Of a stretch of 64,000 bases of DNA, positions 36,480 through 45,142 are shown in pieces. Each line of letters starts with the position of its first letter. Within the stretch, counting starts at the first letter, position 1. A program made the position numbers and the translations under genes. The notes under the pieces were generated by a model, which saw nothing but the letters and a program-made list of their open reading frames with translations, had not been told where the DNA came from and did no database searches. Source of the DNA: an uncultured Lachnospiraceae bacterium (GTDB lineage Bacteria > Bacillota > Clostridia > Lachnospirales > Lachnospiraceae); contig CADBXF010000003.1 of NCBI GenBank assembly GCA_902798585.1, forward strand, positions 1 to 64,000, read 5' to 3'.

Positions 36480-37482
36480 ACGCATTGTTTCGGATGAAAA
36501 CATTGCCTGGGAAAAGCTTCGCGGAGCGAAGGTTCTGGTGACCGGCGCGACCGGATTTATCGGCTCGCTGTGCATCGAAACGCTGCTTGCGACCGGGATT
36601 CCCATGCAGGTGTATGCGATGGTTCGCGACCGGGCGAAGGCGGAGCTTTTGTTCGGCGACCGCGTCGCGTATCTCGTGGGCGATGTGAGGGAGCCGCTCC
36701 CCGCGGACGCGGCATTTGACTACATCGTTCACTGCGCGAGCAACACCAACTCGAAAATGATGGTTGAGAAGCCGGTGGATACGCTGGAGATTTCCGCTGC
36801 GGGGACGATGCACATCCTGGAGTGCGCGAAAAACAGCGCGGCGAAGAGCGTGGTTTATGTCTCCTCGATGGAGGTGTACGGAGTTACGGAAGAGAGCCGG
36901 AACCCCGTCACGGAGGATGTGCTCGGGTACATCGATGTGCTGAGCCCGAGGTCGTCCTACTCCGAGGGAAAGCGCATCTCCGAGTGCCTGTGCGCGGCGT
37001 TTTACCACCAGTATCAGGTGCCTGTGAAGATTGTGAGACTCGCTCTTACGATGGGCCCGGGAATTCCGCTTACGGACAACCGCGTGTCGATGCAGTTCGC
37101 GAGAAGCGCCATCGAGGGAAAAGACATCGTGCTTCACACGGAGGGACGGACGGTTTCGAACTTCTGTTATGTGACCGACTGCCTCCGCGGCATTTTCACC
37201 GTGCTGCTTCGCGGCGCGGACGGTGAGGCTTACAATATCTGCAATGACCGGGAGACCCGAAGCATCCGCGAGATTGCGGAGCTGGTTGCGAACCGGATTG
37301 CAGGCGGTGCAATCCGCGTCGTCTATGATGTTCCGACGGAAAATGTATTCGGCTATGCCCCGGATGTGGTGCTGCGGCTTTGCTCGGACAAGCTGCGAAA
37401 TCTGGGATGGAAGCCGGATGTCGGAATGGAAGAGGCCTATCACCGGCTGATTCGATACATCAAGGAGAGTGAGATGCAATGA
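36457..37482 (+). CDS. NAD-dependent epimerase/reductase (extended SDR family)
   Basis: 341 aa. The cofactor loop is VLVTGATGFIGS, the catalytic Ser is in VYVSSMEVYG, and the Tyr/Lys pair is in SSYSEGKR. Probably acts on a nucleotide-linked sugar. The start overlaps the preceding cytidylyltransferase by 23 bp and has GGAGGAG upstream. The close coupling suggests the two act in sequence, for example to activate and then modify (or reduce) a pentose derivative from the transketolase step; that order is inference. Confidence 0.87.
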   Translation: MVLTEDLERIVSDENIAWEKLRGAKVLVTGATGFIGSLCIETLLATGIPMQVYAMVRDRAKAELLFGDRVAYLVGDVREPLPADAAFDYIVHCASNTNSKMMVEKPVDTLEISAAGTMHILECAKNSAAKSVVYVSSMEVYGVTEESRNPVTEDVLGYIDVLSPRSSYSEGKRISECLCAAFYHQYQVPVKIVRLALTMGPGIPLTDNRVSMQFARSAIEGKDIVLHTEGRTVSNFCYVTDCLRGIFTVLLRGADGEAYNICNDRETRSIREIAELVANRIAGGAIRVVYDVPTENVFGYAPDVVLRLCSDKLRNLGWKPDVGMEEAYHRLIRYIKESEMQ

Positions 37483-38372
37483 GCGAATTGACAAGAGAGC
37501 AGTTTGAGGTGCTGGATTACCTTTGCGAGGAGCCGGAGGCGACCGTCGACAGTCTTTCCGGCAAAATCCGCAAAATGGATGACGGGGTAATCGCGAAGAC
37601 ACTTTCGGAGCTCTGTGAGAAGGGATATATCACCGACGGCGCCGTGACGAAGGAGGGACGGTCGGCGATGGAGCCGTACCGCGTGAAGCGCGCGGTATTT
37701 TTGGCTGCCGGCTTCGGGTCCCGGCTGGTGCCGGTGACGCTGAATACGCCGAAGCCGCTCGTGCGGGTGCACGGAAAGCGAATCATCGACGGATTGCTTG
37801 ACGCGGTTATTGCCGCGGGAATCGAGGAGATTTACCTCGTTCGCGGATACCTGGCGGAGCAGTTCGACCAGCTTCTCTACAAGTACCCGATGATTCAATT
37901 CATCGACAACCCCGCCTACTGCGAGACGAACAACATCTCGTCCGCCGTGTGTGCGGGAACGCATCTGGAAAACGCATACATTCTCGAGTCGGACCTGCTG
38001 GTCCGCAACCCGAAGGTTGTGAGAAAATATCAGTATTGCTCGAACTTCCTCGGATTTTACAGGGAGGTTTCCGACGACTGGTGCTTCTTAATGAAGGACG
38101 GTTACATCGCGGAACAGAAAATCGGCGGTGAGGACTGCTATCAGGAGTTCGGAATCTCGTACTGGGACGGGGAGTCCGGACGACGCCTTGCGGAGGATTT
38201 GAAATCGACATTCGAACAGCCCGGCGGAAGAGACATTTTCTGGGATCAGGTTCCGCTCAATGTATGCCGCGACAGATATCGCGTGGAAGTTCGCGAGTGC
38301 GACGGCAGCGACATTGTCGAGATTGATACATTTGCCGAGCTCAAGGAGATTGACAAGACTTACGATGTCTGA
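37479..38372 (+). CDS. Winged-helix / LicC-like nucleotidyltransferase fusion, copy 1
   Basis: 297 aa in two parts. Residues 1-66 look like a winged helix-turn-helix (LTREQFEVLDYLCEEPEATV, then ISDGAV-type wing ITDGAVTKEG). The rest is a nucleotidyltransferase with FLAAGFGSRLVPVTLNTPKP, a VHGKRIID segment and ETNNISSAV, as in LicC (CTP:phosphocholine cytidylyltransferase). It should make a CDP-linked headgroup for a LicD enzyme. What the winged helix does is unknown: DNA binding, dimerisation or regulation are all possible. No LicA or LicB homologue lies nearby, so imported choline is not an obvious substrate. ATGA overlap with the previous gene. Confidence 0.85.
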   Translation: MSELTREQFEVLDYLCEEPEATVDSLSGKIRKMDDGVIAKTLSELCEKGYITDGAVTKEGRSAMEPYRVKRAVFLAAGFGSRLVPVTLNTPKPLVRVHGKRIIDGLLDAVIAAGIEEIYLVRGYLAEQFDQLLYKYPMIQFIDNPAYCETNNISSAVCAGTHLENAYILESDLLVRNPKVVRKYQYCSNFLGFYREVSDDWCFLMKDGYIAEQKIGGEDCYQEFGISYWDGESGRRLAEDLKSTFEQPGGRDIFWDQVPLNVCRDRYRVEVRECDGSDIVEIDTFAELKEIDKTYDV

Positions 38373-38416
38373 TTGCAGCAGGTCGTTTGCACGCAAGAGA
38401 ACCGGAGGAATCGAAG

Positions 38417-39316
38417 GTGGCGCTTACAAAAAAACAATTTGATATTTTGGATGCCTACTCGGAACACGGCGCTCTTACCCAGCGACAGCTCTGCGAGCTG
38501 ACCGGGCAGTCGCTCGGCAACGTCAACAAGATCGTGAAGGAGTTGACGGAGCTCGGGCTGGTCGATAAGAAAGGCATCACGGAGGCCGGCACGGAGGCGA
38601 TGGAGCCGTACCGCGTGCGGAGGGCGATTTTCCTTGCGGCGGGTTTCAGCTCAAGGCTTCTGCCGATCACGCTGAACACGCCGAAGCCGCTTGTGCGCGT
38701 GAAGGGAAACCGGATTATCGACAGTCTGATTGACGCCTGCCTTGCGGCGGGAATCACGGACATCCGGGTTGTTCGCGGATATCTCCCCGAGCAGTTCGAC
38801 CAGCTTCTCTACAAATATCCGATGATACGGTTTCTGGAAAATCCGCAGTTTAACGAGACGAACAACATCTCCTCGGCGGTGGCGGCGAAGGATCTTCTGT
38901 CGAACGCCTATGTCTTTGAGGCGGATTTGCTGCTTGCAAAGCCGCGGTTGGTCAAGAGGTATCAATACAGCTCGAACATTCTCGGAATCAAGACGGAGCG
39001 GACCGATGACTGGTGCGTTGTCGTCGAGGACGGCGTGATTGTCGAGGAGAAGGTCGGCGGCGAGGGCGACAACATCTGGAGACTTCTCGGAATTTCCTAC
39101 TGGACCGGGGAGGACGGTCGAAGGCTGTCGGAGGATCTCGTACGGACCTATCAGGCGCCGGGCGGGCGCGAGCGGTACTGGGAGCAGGTTCCGCTGCTCT
39201 ATTGCAGGGACCGGTATACCGTGGAAATCCGGGAGTGCGAGGAGGAGGATATCACGGAGATCGACACTTTCCGTGAACTTCGCCAAATCGACCGGACCTA
39301 CGATATCAATCTCTGA
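38417..39316 (+). CDS. Winged-helix / LicC-like nucleotidyltransferase fusion, copy 2
   Basis: 299 aa paralogue of the preceding gene, similar across most of its length (FLAAGFSSRLLPITLNTPKP, EQFDQLLYKYPMI, ETNNISSAV) with the same N-terminal winged helix (LTQRQLCELTGQSLGNVNKI). Tandem duplication followed by divergence suggests two related headgroups, or two steps. The start is the GTG at 38417, with GGAGG about 9 bases upstream; the longer TTG start has no ribosome site. It is the last gene of unit 1, followed by a terminator 45 bp later. Confidence 0.85.
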   Translation: MALTKKQFDILDAYSEHGALTQRQLCELTGQSLGNVNKIVKELTELGLVDKKGITEAGTEAMEPYRVRRAIFLAAGFSSRLLPITLNTPKPLVRVKGNRIIDSLIDACLAAGITDIRVVRGYLPEQFDQLLYKYPMIRFLENPQFNETNNISSAVAAKDLLSNAYVFEADLLLAKPRLVKRYQYSSNILGIKTERTDDWCVVVEDGVIVEEKVGGEGDNIWRLLGISYWTGEDGRRLSEDLVRTYQAPGGRERYWEQVPLLYCRDRYTVEIRECEEEDITEIDTFRELRQIDRTYDINL

Positions 39317-39360
39317 GGCAAAGTTCAATTTTGAACTCGGAGAGGCGAAAAATGAACATT

Positions 39361-39386
39361 AATGCGGCAAAAACACCGCATTTTTG
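39361..39386 (+). terminator. Intrinsic terminator ending glycan unit 1
   Basis: AATGCGG at 39361-39367 pairs with CCGCATT at 39376-39382 and is followed by TTTG. The next promoter's -35 box begins only two bases later. Confidence 0.8.
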
Positions 39387-39387
39387 A

Positions 39388-39416
39388 TTGACAATGGTTC
39401 AGTTATGGTGTATCAT
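39388..39416 (+). promoter_or_regulatory. Sigma-A promoter of glycan unit 2
   Basis: TTGACA at 39388-39393, a 17-bp spacer and TATCAT at 39411-39416. It lies directly behind the unit-1 terminator and gives a leader of about 43 bases with GGAGG before the ATG at 39466. Confidence 0.8.
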
Positions 39417-39465
39417 CACGATGTTCGCGAACCGCTGAACCCCAAACTACGGAGGTAATGAAGGT

Positions 39466-40461
39466 ATGAGAAAGGCAACGAAACTGATGTTGAGCATGCT
39501 GATGGTCGTGATGACCGTGCTTGCGCTTTGCGCATGCGGCAAGTCGAACGACGAGGACAGCAACAAAGTGGTAATCTATTCCGGCGCGGAAGAGTACCGG
39601 AACGAGTACTTTTTGAAGAGACTCAAGGAGCAGTTCCCCGATTACGACATTACGATTGAGTATATGCCGACGGGTAATCTGGCTGCCAAGCTTGCAGCCG
39701 AGGGAACACAGACCGACATGGACATTTTCTACGATCTGGACTTCAGCTATGCAGGTCTTGTCGAGAAGTATCTGGCGGATGTGTCCTCGTACGACCAGAG
39801 CATCTATGTGGATGACTGCAAGGTGCCCGGCGGACACTATCTTGCGGAGACGAGAAACGGCGGTGCGATTATTATCAACCCCGATGTTCTGAAGGCGAAG
39901 GGCATCGCAGAGCCCACCTGCTATGAGGATCTGCTGAAGCCGGAGTTTAAGAACCTGATCTCGATGCCGAACCCGAAATCCTCCGGCACGGGATACATGT
40001 TTGTCAAGAGCCTTGTGAATGTATGGGGCGAGGAAAAGGCGTTTGAATATTTCGATAAGCTTGCGGAAAACATTCTTCAGTTTACGGAATCCGGTTCCGG
40101 CCCCGTGAACGCGCTTGTACAGGGTGAGGTCGGTGTCGGCCTCGGTATGACGGCGCAGGCCGTAACGGCAATCAACGACGGCGCAAACCTGAAGCTTCTC
40201 TTCTTCGAGGAAGGTTCCCCGTACTCCCTTTACGGATATGCAATCCCGAAGGGCAAGGAGACCAGAAAGGCCGTGAAGGATGTCTTCGATTTCTTCTACT
40301 CGACGCTTGTTCGCGAGGATAAGGAGCTCTTCTATCCCGAGCAGGTGTTTGTCGAGCAGGAGAACAAGGTTGCCAACTATCCGACGAACATCAAGTACGC
40401 GGATATGAGCAACAACACCACGGACGAGAAGAAGCGTCTGCTTGAGAACTGGGAGCACTGA
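39466..40461 (+). CDS. ABC importer substrate-binding lipoprotein (family 1; iron/phosphonate-like)
   Basis: 331 aa with a lipoprotein signal peptide and lipobox LCAC (Cys near residue 24). The mature part starts KVVIYSGAEEYRNEY and has family-1 binding-protein features (SSGTGYMFVKSLVN, GVGLGMTAQAV). This family includes ferric-iron, polyamine and putative 2-aminoethylphosphonate binding proteins. Because the two other ABC genes and the phosphonate genes follow at once, a phosphonate or related headgroup is the most attractive ligand, but the sequence alone does not fix it. Anchored to the outer membrane face. Confidence 0.85.
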   Translation: MRKATKLMLSMLMVVMTVLALCACGKSNDEDSNKVVIYSGAEEYRNEYFLKRLKEQFPDYDITIEYMPTGNLAAKLAAEGTQTDMDIFYDLDFSYAGLVEKYLADVSSYDQSIYVDDCKVPGGHYLAETRNGGAIIINPDVLKAKGIAEPTCYEDLLKPEFKNLISMPNPKSSGTGYMFVKSLVNVWGEEKAFEYFDKLAENILQFTESGSGPVNALVQGEVGVGLGMTAQAVTAINDGANLKLLFFEEGSPYSLYGYAIPKGKETRKAVKDVFDFFYSTLVREDKELFYPEQVFVEQENKVANYPTNIKYADMSNNTTDEKKRLLENWEH

Positions 40462-40546
40462 GAAACGAACATTTTGCATGGGGGGAAGGCGACACCTTCC
40501 TCCCATTTCTGCAGGAAAAGCACCGATATTACGGCGAGGGGTATGA

Positions 40547-41356
40547 GTGAACATGGACAAAATCAAGGTTGAGCATTTATCGAAAGCATTTGACAAAGCG
40601 GGGGTTTTGAAGGATGTCAGTTTCTCCGTCACGGACGGGGAATTTTTGTCGATTCTCGGGCCTTCCGGCTGCGGAAAGACTACCATTTTGCGTATTCTCA
40701 TCGGACTGGAGACTGCGGACGGCGGAACGATTGTAAAGGACGGCGTCGACATTACGAACGCGCCTGCAGCGACCCGGAAAATGGGCATCGTGTTCCAGAA
40801 CTACGCGCTGTTTGAAAACATGTCGGTGCTTAAGAATGTCACCTATGCGCTTCGCAACAGCGCCGCGACGAAGAAGGAGTACGACCGTGCGAGCGCCGAG
40901 GCGAAGGCGAAGGAGATGCTTGCGATTGTCGGCCTCTCGGAGCATATGAACAAAAAGCCGAGAGAGCTGTCCGGCGGACAGCAGCAGCGCGTGGCGATTG
41001 CGAGAACGCTGGCGCTCAACCCGGATGTCATTTTGTTTGATGAGCCGATGTCGGCGCTGGATGTCGACACGAGACTCAGCCTGCGCGCGCAGTTAAAGGA
41101 CCTTCAGAAGCAGTTCGGCACGACGATGATTTACATCACGCACGACCAGGAGGAGGCGTTCGCAATGTCCGACCGCATCATGGTTATGGATGCGGGAGTG
41201 ATTCACCAGCTCGATACGCCGCAGAACATTATCGACGCGCCTGCGGACGACTATGTGAAGCGCTTTGTCATTAAAAATATCAACACGAAAATCAAGAGTC
41301 TGATTCAGTTCGCCCGGATTTCCGATGAGGGTGAGTCTCCGGAGGTGGGCGAATGA
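40547..41356 (+). CDS. ABC importer ATPase (PotA/FbpC-like)
   Basis: 269 aa. Walker A GPSGCGKTT, Q-loop VFQNYALFENM, signature LSGGQQQR, Walker B VILFDEPMSALD, switch His YITHDQEEA. It energises the importer with the permease that follows. It is shorter than typical PotA-type ATPases, lacking a full C-terminal TOBE domain. The GTG at 40547 sits five bases after GAGGGG; the ATG at 40553 is a possible alternative. Overlaps the permease start (ATGA). Confidence 0.9.
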   Translation: MNMDKIKVEHLSKAFDKAGVLKDVSFSVTDGEFLSILGPSGCGKTTILRILIGLETADGGTIVKDGVDITNAPAATRKMGIVFQNYALFENMSVLKNVTYALRNSAATKKEYDRASAEAKAKEMLAIVGLSEHMNKKPRELSGGQQQRVAIARTLALNPDVILFDEPMSALDVDTRLSLRAQLKDLQKQFGTTMIYITHDQEEAFAMSDRIMVMDAGVIHQLDTPQNIIDAPADDYVKRFVIKNINTKIKSLIQFARISDEGESPEVGE

Positions 41357-42957
41357 AGCAGAAGTTCAACATACGAAAGTGGAAGCCTTCGCTTGCGCTG
41401 CAGATATTCCTCTGCGCCTTCCTGATTGTGGCGGTTGTGCTGCCCCTCATCCGGATGATTTCCACGATGACTTCCGCGGATATCACCTCGATGATGAAGA
41501 GCAAGCGGTTTCCGAAGGCGTTAAAGCAGACCTTGCGTGTCGGCGCCGTAGCCACTGCAATTTCCGTCTCGCTTGCGGGAGCGCTCTCCTGGGCGGTCGC
41601 GAGAACCGCAATCCGGCACAAGACCGTGCTGAACACGTTGCTCTCCGTGCCGATGCTGATTCCGTCCATCTCGCACGGAATGGGCCTGATTATCATCCTC
41701 GGAAAGAACGGCTGGCTCTCGCGCTTTCTGGGGCTGGAAGCCGGCGTGTACGGCTTCTGGGGAATTGTCATCGGTTCCGTGATGTACTCTTTCCCCGTCG
41801 CATATCTGATGCTCTACGATGTGATTCGCTATGAGGACGGAACGCCTTACGAGGCGGCGGAGGTCATGGGCCTCACGGCGAAGGACAAATTTTTCGCAAT
41901 CACGCTTCCGTACCTGCGGAAACCGTTGATTTCCGTTATCTTTGCAACATTTACGATGATTATCACGGACTACGGCGTCCCGTTGATCGTCGGCGGAAAA
42001 TATCTGACGCTGCCGGTGATGATGTACCAGGATGTCATCGGAATGCTGGAGTTCGGCAAGGGCGCCGTAATCGGCGTAATCCTTCTTGTTCCGGTGTTTA
42101 TCACCTGTATCCTCGACATGACGAACCGCGACAGGGGCAATGCCGCGTTCGTCGGAAAACCGTACCGGATTCGCGACGGAAAGGTTCGCAAAATCGTCGC
42201 GTGGATTTTGTGCGGCATCGTGATTCTGGCGGTGTTCCTGCCAATCGGCTCGTTCGCGGTTCTCGGGTTTGTGAAGAAGTATCCGATTGACATGTCGTTC
42301 TCCCTGAAGAACATCCGGCAGGCTGTCAACATGAAGGCGCTTGTGTACCTCAAAAACTCCCTGCTGATTGCGTTCGTCGTGTCGTCCGTCGGAACGGCAT
42401 TTGCCACGCTGAACGCCTACATGACTGCGCGTAATAAGACAAAGCTGAGCTATGTGCTTCATCTGATGTCAATCACCTCGCTGGCGATTCCCGGCCTGGT
42501 GCTCGGACTTTCGTATGTGATGTTCTTTAAGTCGTCGCCGATTTACGGAACCTTCGCGATTTTGTTCCTCGTCAACATGATGCACTTCTTCTCGTCGCCG
42601 TACCTGATGGCGTACAACACCTTCGGAAAGATCAACGAAAATCTGGAGGATGTCGGGTCGACGATGGGAATCGGCAAATTTAAAATCATAAAGGATGTCA
42701 TTCTGCCGCTGTCCCTCGGGACCATGGCGGAGATGTTCAGCTATTTCTTCGTCAACTGCATGATGACGATCTCGGCGGTATCCTTCCTCGCCAATGTAAC
42801 CACGAAGCCGATTGCGCTCATGATTACGACGTTTGAAGGACAGATGCAACTGGAATGTGCGGCGTTTGTCTCCGTGTTGATTTTGGGGGTCAATGTGCTG
42901 ATGAAATGCGCCGTTTATATAATCAAGAGAGTAATGAATAAAAAGGAGACAGCATAA
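41353..42957 (+). CDS. ABC importer permease, two fused permease domains
   Basis: 534 aa with about 12 membrane segments forming two tandem binding-protein-dependent permease halves. Each has an EAA-like coupling segment (YEAAEVMGLTAKDKFFAIT in the first, LEDVGSTMGIGKFKIIKDV in the second). One chain therefore replaces the usual two permeases, as in FbpB, ThiP and the putative phosphonate permease PhnU-type systems. Together with the lipoprotein and ATPase this is a complete importer. The next gene, PEP mutase, begins 1 bp after the stop codon. Confidence 0.9.
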   Translation: MKQKFNIRKWKPSLALQIFLCAFLIVAVVLPLIRMISTMTSADITSMMKSKRFPKALKQTLRVGAVATAISVSLAGALSWAVARTAIRHKTVLNTLLSVPMLIPSISHGMGLIIILGKNGWLSRFLGLEAGVYGFWGIVIGSVMYSFPVAYLMLYDVIRYEDGTPYEAAEVMGLTAKDKFFAITLPYLRKPLISVIFATFTMIITDYGVPLIVGGKYLTLPVMMYQDVIGMLEFGKGAVIGVILLVPVFITCILDMTNRDRGNAAFVGKPYRIRDGKVRKIVAWILCGIVILAVFLPIGSFAVLGFVKKYPIDMSFSLKNIRQAVNMKALVYLKNSLLIAFVVSSVGTAFATLNAYMTARNKTKLSYVLHLMSITSLAIPGLVLGLSYVMFFKSSPIYGTFAILFLVNMMHFFSSPYLMAYNTFGKINENLEDVGSTMGIGKFKIIKDVILPLSLGTMAEMFSYFFVNCMMTISAVSFLANVTTKPIALMITTFEGQMQLECAAFVSVLILGVNVLMKCAVYIIKRVMNKKETA

Positions 42958-42958
42958 C

Positions 42959-44257
42959 ATGAAAACAGTTTACACCTGCTTCGGAACGGATGTAATCCAC
43001 GACGGTCATCTGAACATTCTCAAGCATGCGGCGGAGTACGGCCGCGTGATTGTCGGATGTCTGAGCGACCGCGAGATGATTCGCTGCACGAAGTTCCCTA
43101 CGACTACGGAGAGTGAGAGAATGGAGCTCTATCGCTCCCTTCCCGGCGTGAGCGAAGTCGTGATGCAGAATAATATGCTTTACGACGATGTGATCGAGGC
43201 GCTGCATCCGGATTATGTTGTCCACGGCGACAACTGGAAGGAAGGCGCGGAGAGCGCCGTGCGCGCGCATGTTGAGGAGCTTCTTTCCGCATACGGCGGA
43301 CAGATTATTGATGTTCCGTATACATACAGCGAAAGCGTAAAGAAAGTGGATCAGAGACTTCGCGAGAAGCTGTCGATGCCCGAGTACAGAAGAAAGAGAC
43401 TTCGCCAGCTGATTGAGATGACACCGGTTGTCAAGACGATGGAGGCGCACTCCGGTCTGACCGGACTGATTGTCGAGAAGACGGTCGTCGAGGCGGAGAA
43501 CGGAAAACTCGACCAGTTTGACGCCATGTGGGTGTCGTCGCTCTGCGACAGCACGGACAAGGGCAAGCCCGACATCGAGCTTGTCGATATGACATCCCGT
43601 CTTCGCACAATCGATGACATCATGGAGGTTACGACGAAGCCGATCATCCTCGACGGTGATACGGGCGGATTGACGGAGCATTTTGTGTACAATGTGCGCA
43701 CCCTCGAGAGAATGGGCGTGAGCGCCGTGATTATCGAGGACAAGACCGGCTTGAAGAAGAACAGCCTGTTCGGCACCGAGGTTGTGCAGACGCAGGACAG
43801 CATCGAGAACTTCAGCGCCAAGATTGCCGCCGGCAAGAAGGCGCAGCTCTCCGACGATTTCATGATTATCGCGCGCATCGAGAGCCTGATCCTCGAGAGA
43901 GGAATGGAGGACGCCCTCACCAGAGCATTTGCCTTTACGGCGGCCGGCGCGGACGGTATCATGATTCACAGCAGAAAGAAGGATCCCGCGGAGATTTTCG
44001 AATTTTGCGACAAATTCCGCGAGAAGGATAAGAAGACGCCGATTGTTGTCGTGCCGACCTCGTTCAATCAGGTGACCGAGGAGGAGCTTGCGTCGCACGG
44101 CGTAAACATCGTCATCTACGCGAACCAGCTCATGAGAGCGGCGTTCCCGGTGATGCGCCAGACCGCGGAGGATATCCTGCGCGCGCACAGAGCGAAGGAA
44201 GTGGATTCCCGCCTGATGCCGTTTAAGGACATCATTCGACTGATCGACGAGCTGTAA
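42959..44257 (+). CDS. Cytidylyltransferase-PEP phosphomutase fusion (AepX-like)
   Basis: Forms the C-P bond: PEP to phosphonopyruvate. 432 aa in two domains. Residues 1-135 are a cytidylyltransferase with HDGH at 14-17 (GTDVIHDGHLNIL), like glycerol-3-phosphate or ethanolamine-phosphate enzymes. From about residue 150 is the PEP mutase, with the diagnostic EDKTGLKKNS at 260-269, DGDTGGL and GADGIMIHSRKKDP. The same fusion is known in AepX of Bacteroides fragilis polysaccharide B. PEP mutase equilibrium favours PEP, so the decarboxylase at 48142 is needed to pull the reaction. The N-terminal domain may activate the final phosphonate with CTP. Confidence 0.93.
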   Translation: MKTVYTCFGTDVIHDGHLNILKHAAEYGRVIVGCLSDREMIRCTKFPTTTESERMELYRSLPGVSEVVMQNNMLYDDVIEALHPDYVVHGDNWKEGAESAVRAHVEELLSAYGGQIIDVPYTYSESVKKVDQRLREKLSMPEYRRKRLRQLIEMTPVVKTMEAHSGLTGLIVEKTVVEAENGKLDQFDAMWVSSLCDSTDKGKPDIELVDMTSRLRTIDDIMEVTTKPIILDGDTGGLTEHFVYNVRTLERMGVSAVIIEDKTGLKKNSLFGTEVVQTQDSIENFSAKIAAGKKAQLSDDFMIIARIESLILERGMEDALTRAFAFTAAGADGIMIHSRKKDPAEIFEFCDKFREKDKKTPIVVVPTSFNQVTEEELASHGVNIVIYANQLMRAAFPVMRQTAEDILRAHRAKEVDSRLMPFKDIIRLIDEL

Positions 44258-44276
44258 CAGGACAGGGGGCAGGACA

Positions 44277-45023
44277 GTGGCGGAAAAGTATCTGATTCTC
44301 TCGGACATTCACGGAAATGTCAGTGCATTCGATGCGGTCTTCGCGGATTGCCGCGGGGAGGATTTCACCGGGATTATCCTGCTCGGCGATGACATCGACT
44401 ACGGCATGCGGTCCGACGACATCATCAAAAAGATTGCGAAGCTCAGCGAGACGGAGTGGAAGGGAAAGGTGCTTGTCAACATCTGGGGCAACCATGAGAA
44501 ACTCCTGATCGACAGGGAACTGGAACGGCTATCCACGGACCGCGGCCGCGTCATGGCGCGGTACACGGCGAAAAATGTCTCGCCGGAGGCGGTTCGCTAC
44601 ATTGAGACCGAGATGTGCAGAGACGGAGTTTCGGAGTTTTGTCTCGGCGAATACCGGTGTCTTGCGGTTCACGGATCGCTGGAGGACGTGTATTGGAAGA
44701 GCATAAGCCCCGAAAATCTGCGGGGAGAGTATGCGGAGTATGATTTCGTCTTCAGCGGTCACTCCCATTATTCCCACTGCTTCAGCCATTTCTATCCGGT
44801 GGAGAATCCGGAGCTTCGCAACAAAAAGGCGGTGACCTTTATCAATCCCGGTTCCGTCGGGCAGCCGCGAAATCAAAATCCTTACGCACAGTACGCAGTG
44901 CTGTCGCTTCCTTCGAAGCGGATCGAGCTGCGCGCGACCGAGTACGACGTCGCGGCGGAACAGGCGCTGTTCCCGGAGGAAATCGACCCCTTTTACAAAA
45001 CGAGGTTGACCAGAGGCGTTTAG
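44277..45023 (+). CDS. Calcineurin-like metallophosphoesterase
   Basis: 248 aa. The metal-binding motifs are LILSDIHGN, LLGDDIDYG, WGNHEK and FSGHSHYSH, the full set for this family. It starts at a GTG (44277) with a modest AGGA ribosome site. The substrate is unknown. In this setting it could cleave a CDP-linked or phosphate monoester intermediate, or recycle a nucleotide by-product. It is cytoplasmic by sequence (no signal peptide). It follows PEP mutase by about 20 bp. Confidence 0.87.
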   Translation: MAEKYLILSDIHGNVSAFDAVFADCRGEDFTGIILLGDDIDYGMRSDDIIKKIAKLSETEWKGKVLVNIWGNHEKLLIDRELERLSTDRGRVMARYTAKNVSPEAVRYIETEMCRDGVSEFCLGEYRCLAVHGSLEDVYWKSISPENLRGEYAEYDFVFSGHSHYSHCFSHFYPVENPELRNKKAVTFINPGSVGQPRNQNPYAQYAVLSLPSKRIELRATEYDVAAEQALFPEEIDPFYKTRLTRGV

Positions 45024-45036
45024 GGAGGTGCAGCCT

Positions 45037-45090
45037 ATGAAAAGATTCATTTTTCCAATAATTGCGGTATTGTCCTGTGGGCAAAACTGA
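45037..45090 (+). CDS. Possible 17-residue lipoprotein-signal-like peptide
   Basis: MKRFIFPIIAVLSCGQN, with GGGAGG seven bases before the ATG. It resembles a truncated lipoprotein signal peptide (charged start, hydrophobic core, lipobox-like VLSC). It may be the relic of a deleted lipoprotein gene or a small peptide. No more can be said from sequence; it could be a chance open frame. Confidence 0.35.
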   Translation: MKRFIFPIIAVLSCGQN

Positions 45091-45142
45091 GATTAACCCC
45101 AGAAATCAGTAGGTATAAAACATTTTGAAAGGCGGAGAAAGA

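Noticed and set aside
30441..39316. Classical lic operon for imported choline
   Set aside because: LicD- and LicC-like genes are present, but no choline kinase (LicA) or choline permease (LicB) gene is visible in the window.
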